From Papilionanthe hookeriana x Papilionanthe teres (Eukaryota > Streptophyta > Magnoliopsida > Asparagales > Orchidaceae): a stretch of 64,000 bases of DNA. The notes beneath the pieces are model-generated. The model saw only the letters and a list, made by a program, of their open reading frames with translations, was not told where the DNA came from and searched no databases. Made by a program: the position numbers and the translations under genes. Shown here piece by piece: positions 19,421-30,720 of this stretch (its first letter is position 1; each line of letters opens with the position of its first letter). Where the stretch lies: contig CM040421.1 in the NCBI GenBank assembly GCA_022702705.1, forward strand, positions 74,146,121 to 74,210,120, written 5' to 3'.

Positions 19421-22359
19421 TCATTTCTCAACGGATTTCGTGTTCTTATACTCTATGGATTCTCTTGAAAAGACGAACACATCCATATGGTTTACATGCA
19501 TTGAAATCAAGTCAAACGAAATAGAGAATCGGTGGGATCTCTCAGGGAGGAGGAGTGTCCATACCTTGGTTCAGGAGGTGAGGCCTCAACTGAATGTGCT
19601 CGGCACGTTCGTTGGAGGCTGGAGGAGCACAGGGATGAAGCCTCGGCCCTGTCGAGTTGTCTAAGTGCAACTTCCACCAAGCCCGATTTCAAAGCTTGGC
19701 GGATAGAGAGAATGGTCGCCACGGTGAGGGGGTTTCCACTCGGGGAACTCCTTCTCTTGGTCCTGTGCAGGTGTGGGTGAGTTTAATTTGATTTTGGTGG
19801 AGGTTCCAGGGATGTCCTGTTCTGGGCTGAGAATTGAGCTCCAAAATTGAGCTCAATCAATGGGGTTTAGGGTAGGAGAACAATGGGGATAGATTTCTCT
19901 TGGCTAGAGGAAGCTCTGTGAGGAGTTTGGAGGAATTCTGTGAAGGTTGATTTCAGCCAACCTTTTGGCCGAGAGGGGGTGGCTGGTTTAAATTGCCATG
20001 GCCAGGGCTTCCCAGGGGAAATTGATGGTTGGGATCAGCTGATTAGGGGAGGAGATGATGAGTTGTGGTGGTCAATTGGGTTGGGACAGCTCAGCCAATT
20101 CAATTTGGATTTTTGAATCAAACTTCCCTTCTCGGCCTGGTCATTTCCGGTGACTGGGGTGGTGGTCCGGCCAGGGTCAGGTCACCCTCAAGGTCAGGGA
20201 GGTCAGGGCTGGGGTTTGATGCAGTCAATTGGCTTTGGACAAGTGTCTAAGGTTTGATTTAAATGGAAATGGGGGAGGCTAATTTTGGGCTCATTTTGGT
20301 CCAAGGCATGGTTTAGGCTAGGTGCACCTCCCCAAGGCTTGACTTTGGGCTAGGAGGAATCATTTGGGTCAGCCAAGAGAGAGTGGTGAGGTCTCTTTCC
20401 ATGGTGAGGTGGCTAAGCTTGGTTTAGAGTGTGACATGAATATGGTTAAAAGGGTTTAATCAAGGATTAGGAAAGAATCTCCTCTTCTTTCCATTAATGG
20501 CTTGGTGAGGTGGAAAGTGGCTTCCATGGCTTCCATGTGGCTTGTACATGGCTCAATGACTCACATTTGGCTTGGAAAAAGATTGGTCAATTTCATAAAA
20601 ATAGATTTTAAGGATTTTGGATATTTTAGTGTAAGATTGGATGAGGATTCATTTAGAATTATTTGATCATTGGTTTAGGACTTAGGGATGATTTTAATTG
20701 AATGCATGATGAAGAAGAGTGTCATATGGACTTTGGATGAATTTTTTGGGCTTTTGGATTTGGTGGAAATGGGCTTTTAGAATGGTTTAAGAAAGTGGGC
20801 CTTTAGTTTTAAAAACAAATTGGTGGATGGAAGATTTGTGAAAGATTGGGCCAAAAAAATGTTGGGTTTAGTTTATGGATGTGTCATGAGTGATTTGAAG
20901 CAAATTTGAGGTGATTTGGAGTTGAATTGGGTTTGATTTAGGACTTTTTGGTAAAGGGGGCAAAGTGGGTCAAATTGGGTTAACTTGGGCTAAGGTTGAG
21001 CTAATGTTAGATTTGATGTAAAATTAATGTTGAGAAATGTTTATGGGAGTGTTACAAATAGTTTTCAACTGTGGTTGGGCTTTGATTTTGGGATTTGGGC
21101 CCATTTGGGTTCATGGTGGGTTTAGGCCAAAATTGGGGATTTTGGTTTTGGGTTAGGTTTGGGTGGGGTTTGGGTTCAAATTTGGGGCAAATCTAGTTAG
21201 TGTTTTGTTTGGGGGATGTTAGGAAGGTTTAGGAAAAGATTTGGGGCTAATTGGAGTTAAGTTGGGTTAGTTTGGGCTAAGTTTAGGTTATGGGCCAAAA
21301 TTGGGCTTTAAGCTTCAAATTGAAATTGGATCCAAATTTTCATCAAATTGGGCTAGGATTTGGTCTAAATTCATATTGGGGATATTGAATGGAAGTTTAG
21401 AATTGGATTAGATCAAAATTGAGGTCAATTGGGTTGATTTGGTTTGACATTGGGTCCACTTGGGTTAAAAATGGGTCAAAATGGGGGTTTTGGTGAAAGT
21501 GGGCTAAATTGACATAATTAGCTTATAGTGTAGTTGAACAAAATGAAAATGGAAATATTTGAGATTTTCTGGAATTTTCTAGGAATTTTTGGAATTTATG
21601 GATTTTTTGGGTTAAAAGGGTATTTTGGGTATTTGGAGGGTATTGGGGGGTATTTTTGGAATTTTTAGTATATTTGGCCAAGGATGATCAATTTGAATGG
21701 TGGGAAATGTTTAGGATTGGTTTTGAGTAATTTTGCGTAATTTAGGTGATTTTTGCAAATTTGGGTGGTTTCAAGGACATTTAGTAGGTTTGGTGGGTGT
21801 AGGGCCCTGGGGGTCAAAAATTGAAATTTTGGAAAAATAAAAATTGATCAAGTTTGAATAGAATGGAATCACTTTGGTTGAGCCATGAAGCCATATTAAG
21901 CCCATAAGAGCCATGATAGGACTCATTTAAGGCATTCACTATGTTGTTCCTAACCCTCTTAGCCAAGGGTCTAGGGGCTAAAGTCCATCCATATGAGTTA
22001 CCTATATGAGTCACGAAGTCAAGCTAGGCATGAATGGTTTTAGGATTTGGAATGTGTGTGAAAGTGTAATGTGTGCAGGTCAACCCTCACCAGACTAGGC
22101 CACCCAGGGTAGTCCTAAGGCCAAAGAGTCTTATAGGGAACTCATCCTTCAAACCTCCACATTTGATCTTTACCCTCCAAGTGGCTTAGGGGTTTACAAT
22201 CAAACTTTTGGGGTTTGCACGGAGTTAAGAGGTGTTTAAATTTCTAAGTGGTGGGTTCCATTTCTAGTCCTCTAAGATAGTCAAAGGGAAAGCCTAAGGC
22301 TAGATCCTAAGTACTAAAGAGAGAGAAGAGAAAAGACCTCATCAAAAATGAGATCAACA

Positions 22360-22685
22360 GTCTTGTGGAGAGGATTTTCAGATAAGTTTTTAACTTTGTT
22401 TTTACATTTGGTTTTAAAGAAAAACTTGTTGTGTTTTCACTATGTTTTCTTCTTTCAAATCAAATTATGTGTGTATTTTCTCCATGAGTTCTGAGAAGTT
22501 TTCTTTATCGTTTTCCTTTCAAATTAAGAAGTAATATAATTATGGAAGGAAGTTGTGTGAAGTATAGATGTTTAATGTTAGAAGAAGTTGTGATGATTCC
22601 ACTACTTTACACTTCATTTACCTCTTGATTTGGCCAATTAAGATGTTAAAATTTGTTGTGAGAACTGATGTATCGGACATATATT
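22360..22685. other. Unassigned AT-rich flank of E1
   Basis: T-rich sequence between the E1 LTR end and the Athila-type LTR fragment. No ORF, repeat or conserved element seen. Confidence 0.4.
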
Positions 22686-23240
22686 GCAAGAATTTATGAA
22701 CTCAAATTTATATATTTATAATAATTTTGTTAAGTTCAAGCACTCAACGCAAGTATATGTATTGTATCAAGTAATTCAGAGCTCTAATGGAGTCCTGATT
22801 ATCGATCCCACAGGGAAGTTTGGAATATAAAAAAGCGTTCACAACATAGATAACGTAGCACTAAAATTCGATATTTAATTTGTAATTAAAGTTTTCTACT
22901 TACTACTACTATGCAGGAAACAGTAACAATTAACTAACCACAATTACTTCTAACAACTTTTAAAAAAAAAGAATTAACTAACAGACACACTAAACTAAGT
23001 ATTTAAAAGGTTTTCGATATATGAGAAAAGTATCTTTCCTCTTGTAATGAGAATATGATGTGTGGATTGATATGGAGCAAATATTTATATTATTGTGCCA
23101 AATAGGAGCATAGCTAATTCTTTACCCTTAAAAGAGTAACCCCTCTTCTAAGTAAGAAAAAACATTGACATATCCTAAGTTTAGTCACTAAATCTAAGCC
23201 TAGGGTTAGGTCGGCTCAATACTCACTAAATCTAAGCCTG
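22686..23240 (-). mobile_element. Athila-type LTR fragment
   Basis: It starts TGATG and aligns with the first 540 bases (plus-strand order) of the E6 LTR at 56771, including the shared phrases CTCTAATGGAGTC, TTATCGATC and ACATTGACATATCCTAAGT. The match stops at about 23210, in the repeated phrase CTAAATCTAAGCC, where a patchwork insert begins. The rest of the LTR is missing. Confidence 0.8.
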
Positions 23241-23554
23241 GTGTTATGGATGTACGCATCAATACTCACTTATTTTCATCATAAGCCTTCAGAGTACCGC
23301 GCAGAATCATTTCAGATAATGGGTCTGCGTTCAAGAGTACGAAGATCAATAATTTTTTCAGAAGACACGTGATTGATTGGCGTTATTCGACAATCTACTA
23401 CCCAAGAGCAAACGGCTTGGCTGAGGTTTTTAATAAAACTCTCGTCCAAATCCTAGAGAAAACCTTGGACGACAACAAAAGAAATCTAAATCTAAATCTA
23501 AGCCTATGGTTAGATCTTCGTACTAATGAGTATTGATGCGTACATCCATAACAC
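23241..23554. mobile_element. Captured E1-type integrase piece between 30-bp inverted arms
   Basis: Bases 23283-23490 match the E1 integrase (element strand, around ISDNGSAF to NKTLIQILKKTLDDNK) at about 92% by eye, here on the plus strand. The flanks are inverted copies: 23241-23270 and 23525-23554 match at 29 of 30 positions. The phrase CTAAATCTAAGCC occurs before, at and after the insert. This looks like filler DNA from template switching during break repair, or a small transposon-like unit that captured the fragment. Confidence 0.75.
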
Positions 23555-24952
<1,398 letters not shown>

Positions 24953-26084
24953 TCAATTGAAGCGAGTGCAATCTCTCCTGATCTCCCCCTGCTTTCCAGT
25001 CTTCACCCCCGCCCTCCCCAGTCTTATCATTGCTTGTCCAAATGCCGAGCGGAAGCTTTGCGCATTGAAGGCGAAACTATTAACTATGGGCTTCGACAAT
25101 GGATGTCCGAAAAGCACCTGATCTGATTTGAAAATTCCCCTACCCTTCACCAAATCCCGGTAATAAGCGTTATCAAACACATTCGGCGTCTGGGGATCCA
25201 TGCTGACCGCCACCCTTGGGTCGACGTTCTTCGGGCAGGCCTGCATTAATTGTTGTGCGTAAGTTGGGTCAAGTGACGGGTCGACCTTATGGGTGGCGTT
25301 AAAGGAGTATAAGCGACTGGCGAAGCGGGAGCAGTGGGCGAATCCAACTGTGTGCCCGCCGGAGAGAGCCACCATGTCCGTCACCGATAGGTTGTTCTTG
25401 CGGAATATATATGATAGTAAGTTGAAGTTGAACTCCGGTGAAGGGAGACTTCCTGGTACGCGCCATCGATGCGATGCCAGGCCATCTCGTCGCCCGAGCT
25501 CTACCGAGAAGTTCGGTCCGCCTGACTGTTCACAGAATTTTGAAAATATTAGATGCAGTCAACTTAGGTGAATACGGATAAAGTGAATTTTTAGGAGAGA
25601 TAAATCTAATCTTTCAAGATGGCGTAAAACCAAATAATCCTCGTATATAGGTAAAAAATTGAATTTAAGACGGGCAATATTCCCCCTAGACCCTACAAGG
25701 TTCTCCCCTAGCGGTTTTGTGACAATACCACTACAATACAACCTAATGCCACTAGAATATTAACGATCCACATCTACATGCACCACACATAATAATTACT
25801 CCATAGAATGGATAATAATTACTCCATAGAATGGATAATTCAGTATAAGAGAAAAGCTTTCTATTATAACATAAAAAGTAAGGTGTGTTTAGGGTGGAGG
25901 TGCAATGGTGATGTCGTGCCACACTGTAATTTTTTATTTGACAAAAGTGTATTTTACTTGTTTTCTGAAGATAATGTACCTGTAAATTATGTTTTCCCAC
26001 CAATAACATGCAGTGATAACTAAAAAAACTCGAGTCTATTTTTATAAAATAATATTTTTTTATACCTTAGAGAGGTGCTTGGCG

Positions 26085-26130
<46 letters not shown>

Positions 26131-27061
26131 ATTACCAAAACAACGACGTCTCTAGCAGCTATGGCCAAGATATCAGCGCAGGAGACGAGACCAGGGCAAG
26201 CGGCTTCGACAGCTTGCTTGGCCTTTATTACTGTGTCGAAGCCATCACCAGCAAGGGACAGATTGTCGCCTGCATCTTTTTCGGCATCTCCATTTGTAGA
26301 CTGAATCAAGATTGATCCGTCGCAACCCTATAAATCAAGTCATTAGACGAGTATAGAAGATTCTTTCTCTTAGCCATTTTCTTAAGAGAACGATCGAAGT
26401 AAATAGGTCTAAAGCCTCGTAGGTTTATTAATTTTATGCTGAACGTTTTGTTTTCCTTTTCTCAAATGTAAGTAATGTATTGCGCATCAGAGCATTGTAC
26501 GCATGATAAACTCTTAATTTACTGTCTAAAATTTATATAGACATTACGTAGAAAACAATAAGAGGTGGAACAAATTCATTATGACACATTTCTATCAATT
26601 CAATTTGGACACAAAAACTCAAACTTGGCCTAAAATATAAATTTGCTTGAATTTTACCCGATTTTGAATAGTTAAAAATAAACTTAAACTTCCTTATAAT
26701 TATTGCTTATCCGCCTTAGCCCTTTCTCTTCCCAATTTTCTTAAGTACAATGCTCTACTGCTGCAAAATCAAATTTAAATAATTCTAAAACATTAAAATC
26801 TATAACTAGATAAAATTTACTTTGAAGAAAGCTGCAATATTATATATTAGTTACCTCAACAAAACAATCATGAAAGAAGAGTCTAAGTGTCGCCGGGATA
26901 GTCACAAACGTTTGGCTCATCTTCTTTGTGATCACCTTCCTTACAATCGACTCAACATTTGGACATCTAAACCTATAAAAATTTTGTGCTAATTGTGTAT
27001 CTCCATCTCTTATCATTACCATCAACAACACAACAAACACTGTACACACCCTCCCACACAT
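24953..27061 (-). CDS. Secretory class III peroxidase, three exons
   Basis: Exons are 27061-26855 (69 codons), 26327-26136 (64) and 25525-24953 (190 plus stop), total 323 residues, the usual family length. Both introns are phase 0 with GT..AG borders. An N-terminal hydrophobic segment (VFVVLLMVM) is the secretion signal, so the enzyme acts in wall or vacuole. Catalytic Arg60 and distal His64 lie in ATLRLFFHDCF; GCDGSIL follows for distal calcium; the heme-ligand His191 is in MVALSGGHTVGFAHC. Eight conserved cysteines are present (33, 65, 71, 113, 119, then GFAHC, ACPKN and the C-terminal RRDC). It ends RRDCTRFN. Such enzymes oxidise phenolics with H2O2, for example in lignification. The first and second classical peroxidase introns are present; I see no third. 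The segment after GRRDG (residues 149-159, SHRWRVP) is unlike typical relatives. It is the only intact host gene here. Confidence 0.93.
26087..26130. repeat. (GA)n microsatellite in peroxidase intron 2
   Basis: About 20 GA units. On the gene strand this is a CT run starting only about 6 bases after the intron-2 donor, an unusual place for a long pyrimidine tract. Confidence 0.97.
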
Positions 27062-27113
27062 CCCTATCTCTTATCTCTTACTTTTGCTCCTGTTGAGCTT
27101 TCATCATCCTAAA

Positions 27114-27120
27114 CTTTATA
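27114..27120 (-). promoter_or_regulatory. Putative TATA box of the peroxidase gene
   Basis: TATAAAG on the minus strand, about 53 bases before the ATG, leaving room for a 20-30 base 5' UTR. Position and sequence fit a plant core promoter; nothing else is supported. Confidence 0.5.
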
Positions 27121-27947
27121 ATGACAGCAACATAGAATTTGCTTGATAGTGTCATAATCAAGCCAATAATTCAATGTTGAACAAGAAAAAGAAATCTTTC
27201 TGCTATGCTGTGTGTGCTGTGATCCATAGTACTAATACTCACATGGTTTGCATAAGACTCCAAATGCTTATTATAATAATAATTATAAGATGCCAAATTG
27301 TTGAATGATTTCCTTCTTTATTTATTTTATTTATCACAATCATGTTGATAAACATATTTCTTATTAGTGGACTGTGCTTTTTATCAGAGTTTAGTTGTAA
27401 ACTATACATGAGTGACACAGACTAGCCAACTAATTTTAGAACAACCGCATATATAATTTCTTCTATCAATGTCTCAGCTATAGATAGTTTGGCCATGCCA
27501 TATTTTATTCATTATTGCACTATTCTCTGCATGTGGTCTGCATGTGGAGAGGGCTTTGGAATCATAAAATAAAAAAACCGTTTATGTGCTAATTTTAAAA
27601 GGTATACTTGAGAAGTACTTCTTGGCATATTCCTAGTAAGATGTAAGTTAATAAATTTAATTAATAAATTTTCTCTATCACATATTTTTTAAAGATTTTA
27701 ATTTTTTTAATAAGGTTTAGCTATAGGTGCGTTTTAGCATGCAAAAATATCTGAGTCAAAATTTTTGTTCAATTTACGCCAGAATTCCAGTAAAGCTTAT
27801 TATTGATTGTTTAGCATTGGTAATACACCGACCCAAACTACTTGTATTGACTTTTATTCAACACATTATTTTCTTACTTAATAGCGTCAACTTATTGGAC
27901 AATTATGCAAACAATAACTCATTCGCTGCGTTCTTCTCGTTGAAAAA
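27121..27947. other. Peroxidase upstream region
   Basis: AT-rich intergenic sequence that should include the peroxidase promoter. A short plus-strand ORF at 27727-27960 has no recognisable content. No transposon ends seen. Confidence 0.4.
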
Positions 27948-29140
27948 GCCCTTCAATTGAATCAAGGCTCCGATTCTGCATTGCTTTAGGATCTCTTCCT
28001 ATCACAATAATTCAAATCAAATTTTAGAGGTTGAGGAGTAAGCCTTTCAATTGAATCGAGACTTCTAATTACGCATTGCCTTAGGATCCTTCTTATCGCA
28101 ATAGTTCAAATCAAATTTTAGCGGTTGATGAATAAGCCCTTCGAATGAATTGAGGCTTCCAATTCTGCATTGTTTTAGGATTCCTTTCTATCGCAATAAT
28201 TCAAATCAAATCTTAGTGGTTAAGGATTGAATCAAGGCTTCCGATTACGCATTGCTTTAGGATTCCTTCCTATCATAATGATTTAAATTAAATCTTAGAG
28301 GTCGAGGAATAAAATGTGGCTTCCGATTCTGCAATCCTTTAGGATCCATTCCTATTGCAATGACTCAAATTAAATCTTAGAGGTTGATGAGTAAGCCATT
28401 TGATGGAATCGAGGCTTCCGATTCCGCGTTGCTTTAAGATCATTTCCTATTGCAATGATTCAAATCAAATCTTAGGAGCTGAAGAGTATGCCCTTCTATA
28501 GAATCGAGGCTTTCGATTTTACATTGCTTTAGGATTCCTTCCTATTTCTATGTTTCAAATTAAATCTTCGAGGTTAAGGAGTAAGTCCTTCGATTGAATC
28601 GAGGCTTTTGACTCCGCATTGCTTTAGACCCTTTCTATCGCAATGGTTTAAATCAAATCTTAGACATTGAGGAGTAAACCCTTCGATTGAATTGAGGCTT
28701 CCTATTTCACATCGCTTTAGGATCCTTTCATATCGCAATGGTTCAAATCAAATCTTAGAGGTTGAGGATTAAGTCCTCCGATTGAATCGAGTCTTCTGAT
28801 TTTGAATTGCTTTAGGATCCCTTCCTATGGCAATGGTTCAAATCAAATCTTAGAGGTTGAGAAGTAAGCACTTCGATTGTATCAAGGTTTCCCATTCCGC
28901 ATTGCTTTAGGATCCCTTCCTATTGCAATGGTTCAAATCAAATCTTAGAGGTTGAGGAGTAAGCCCTTCGATTGAATTGAGGCTTCCTATTTCGCATCGC
29001 TTTAGGATCCCTTTCTATCGCAATGGTCCAAGTCAAATCATAAAGGTGGAGGAGTAGGCCTGCATTGATTCAAGACTTCTAATTCTTCATTGCTTCAAGT
29101 TCTCTTCCTATCACAATGGTTCTAATCAAATCAGATCTAA
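27948..29140 (+). repeat. 93-95 bp tandem repeat array
   Basis: About thirteen units, each with the core ATTGCTTTAGGATCC, CTTCCTATCGCAATGGTTC, AAATCAAATCTTAGAGGTTG and GAATCGAGGCTTC. One unit near 28222 is shortened. It occupies the place, between coding region and 3' LTR, where E1 has its unrelated 37-bp array, so I assign it to the E2 3' UTR. It could seed a satellite elsewhere in the genome. Confidence 0.9.
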
Positions 29141-29460
29141 TCCTAAAAAAGGAAAAGATTTTCTTGATAATTCCACAAAACACAAAATTTCAAAGAAAAA
29201 ATGATGATAAAAATTTCCCAGAACAAAAAAAAAAAAACTAAATGCACACACAAAATAAATCAAATAAAAAAACAAAAAACAAAACAAATCAAATCTACAA
29301 TTAAATTTGAAAGCTCAAATTCACAACTACAAATTGCAAATACACCTGTTAATCCCTAGGAGGAATTTGACTTCACTTCAACTTGAATTCAATCGTTGAT
29401 CTGCTCTAAGTATGGTTACTTAGACCTTCTTCTGGATCCTGTTGATCATCTTAGTTAACT
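29141..29460 (+). other. E2 3' untranslated region after the array
   Basis: A-rich, then unique sequence. The last 60 bases align with the E1 3' UTR next to its PPT. No ORF. Confidence 0.5.
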
Positions 29461-29503
29461 CCAATAAGTGTTGCATAATTGTTCAGCATATCACACTTAT
29501 TGG
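29461..29503 (+). other. Hairpin abutting the E2 polypurine tract
   Basis: CCAATAAGTGT (29461-29471), a 21-base loop, then ACACTTATTGG (29493-29503): a perfect 11-bp stem whose 3' arm runs into the PPT. The CCAATA/TATTGG part is shared with the E1 hairpin; the rest of the stem differs but still pairs. Confidence 0.75.
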
Positions 29504-29512
29504 GGGTTCATT
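29499..29512 (+). other. E2 polypurine tract
   Basis: ATTGGGGGTTCATT directly before the LTR start; one base different from the E1 tract. Confidence 0.75.
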
Positions 29513-30089
29513 TGTTGACCTCATTTTTATGTGGTCTTCCTTACCTTGTTTCTAGAATCTAGGATCAAGCCTTAGGATTCTCTATTGGACTCTCCTAAAG
29601 GATTAAACTGAGGCCCACATTATTTAGAAATTTGAACTAATTCTTCACTCTTTGTAATTTAATGTGGATGGTTTCAAATCCTCAATATTTGATTGAGTTA
29701 ATTAAAGCTGATAGTTTGAGACTCAAGTTAAGTTCTCATAGAATCACAAGGCCTTAAGGACACCCTCTTTTGACCTTGAGTGGCTTGATCACCACTTCAC
29801 ATGCACTTCACTTTCCCCTACTAAATTTGCTCCAACGCTTCCCAAATTGTCAACCTAATCTCACAAAACTTCAAGTCCAAGTCCCAAGGACCCCAAATTT
29901 CCATGTTCACATCAATATACATCAAATCCCACACAATATTCAAAATCAAATCCAACGCAATCAAATTCCAAGCTTAGATCCCAATTTACAAAATTTATAT
30001 TCAAAATTTCTCTCGTGAAAATTCTTAAAAATTCACTAAAGGGCTGATTTTAGAAGTTTAAGTAATTCACAAAGTGTTATTTTGGTGTT

Positions 30090-30720
30090 ATAATATTGTA
30101 ACCTCCAAATACTACCCATACGCCCAAAGTTTCCCCCAATAACACCAAGTTCCATCTAAAACACCACTGATAATACCAAGTTTCTTTGAAAACACATGGA
30201 ATAATACCTCGCCATAAAAAAACTCACCAAATAACATCGATACCATGATATAATCGTGAAATACACCGCTGGCCACTCAAATAATCGCCAATAACACTGA
30301 TACCATGATTTAATCGCTAAAATACAACCGGGAACGACACCGCTCTTCCGCTTAACTCCAATAACACCACGATACACCCACTAATACTACCACAATAACT
30401 CCGTGATACACCCACTAATACTACCGCAATAACTACGCGCCACCTCTACCGATGTGCTAGGTCAAATAACACCACGGTGTCGCATAAAACCACGCAATAA
30501 CACTGCCTTTTCAATTCATCACCCATAACACCAAAATACACCCACTAATACTAGCTCAATAACACCACTCTCGAGGAACCGTGGCTCCTCTACAATACCA
30601 CCTCTAATACGACGGTAATACCTCCAATATAACGCCAATAACATGATAAATAACACCATTCCCCACGTCTATCTACCAATAAAACTCCCATACCACGCTG
30701 AATAACACCTCCAATAACGC
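30090..30720 (+). repeat. AATAACACC-rich low-complexity block in the E2 LTR
   Basis: More than twenty close variants of AATAACACC or AATACxACC in about 630 bases at irregular spacing, nearly free of G on the plus strand. It sits at the same relative place as the C-poor (plus strand) block of the E1 LTR, so both LTRs have a strongly C/A-biased element strand here, made of different words. Confidence 0.7.

Larger units (their letters stand above)
1..22359 (-). mobile_element. E1: giant Tat-type Ty3/gypsy LTR retrotransposon carrying an AlkB-domain gene (3' LTR truncated by window edge)
   Basis: Bases 1-2650 match 19698-22359 almost end to end, in the same orientation, with roughly 4-5% differences by eye; these are the same portions of the two LTRs. 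The complete LTR (15039-22359) is bounded on the element strand by TGTTG...CAACA. Internal order on the minus strand is PBS, gag, protease, RT/RNase H, second RNase H, integrase, AlkB gene, 3' UTR, PPT. The second RNase H, the Arg-type PBS and the very long LTRs are family traits of the Tat/Ogre branch of Ty3/gypsy. If both LTRs are equally long, the element is about 27 kb. No target-site duplication can be checked because the outer end of the 3' LTR lies outside the window. gag-pol carries about a dozen frameshifts or stops, so this copy is not autonomous. Confidence 0.9.
15039..22359 (-). mobile_element. E1 5' LTR (7.3 kb)
   Basis: It starts at the plus-strand TGTTGGAAT next to the PBS (15039) and ends at CAACA (22359), giving TGTTG...CAACA on the element strand. 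The part from 19698 on is duplicated in the left LTR. There is no internal coding capacity. Composition is strongly layered: AT-rich 16.9-19.1 kb, a GC-rich block at 19190-19420, and a C-poor, GT-rich (plus strand) block at about 20300-21800. Several short plus-strand ORFs in the GC-rich block have no family resemblance. Given the TATA block 135 bp from the end, nearly the whole LTR is U3. Confidence 0.88.

Noticed and set aside
19132..19780. Overlapping plus-strand ORFs in the LTR
   Set aside because: Caused by GC-rich composition; three overlapping frames, no family resemblance, antisense to the element.
22359..22364. Target duplication of E1
   Set aside because: The opposite outer end of the element is outside the window, so no comparison is possible.
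23186..23212. Telomere-like AGGGTTAGG words
   Set aside because: Isolated, not tandem; part of the duplicated phrase CTAAATCTAAGCC in an LTR fragment.
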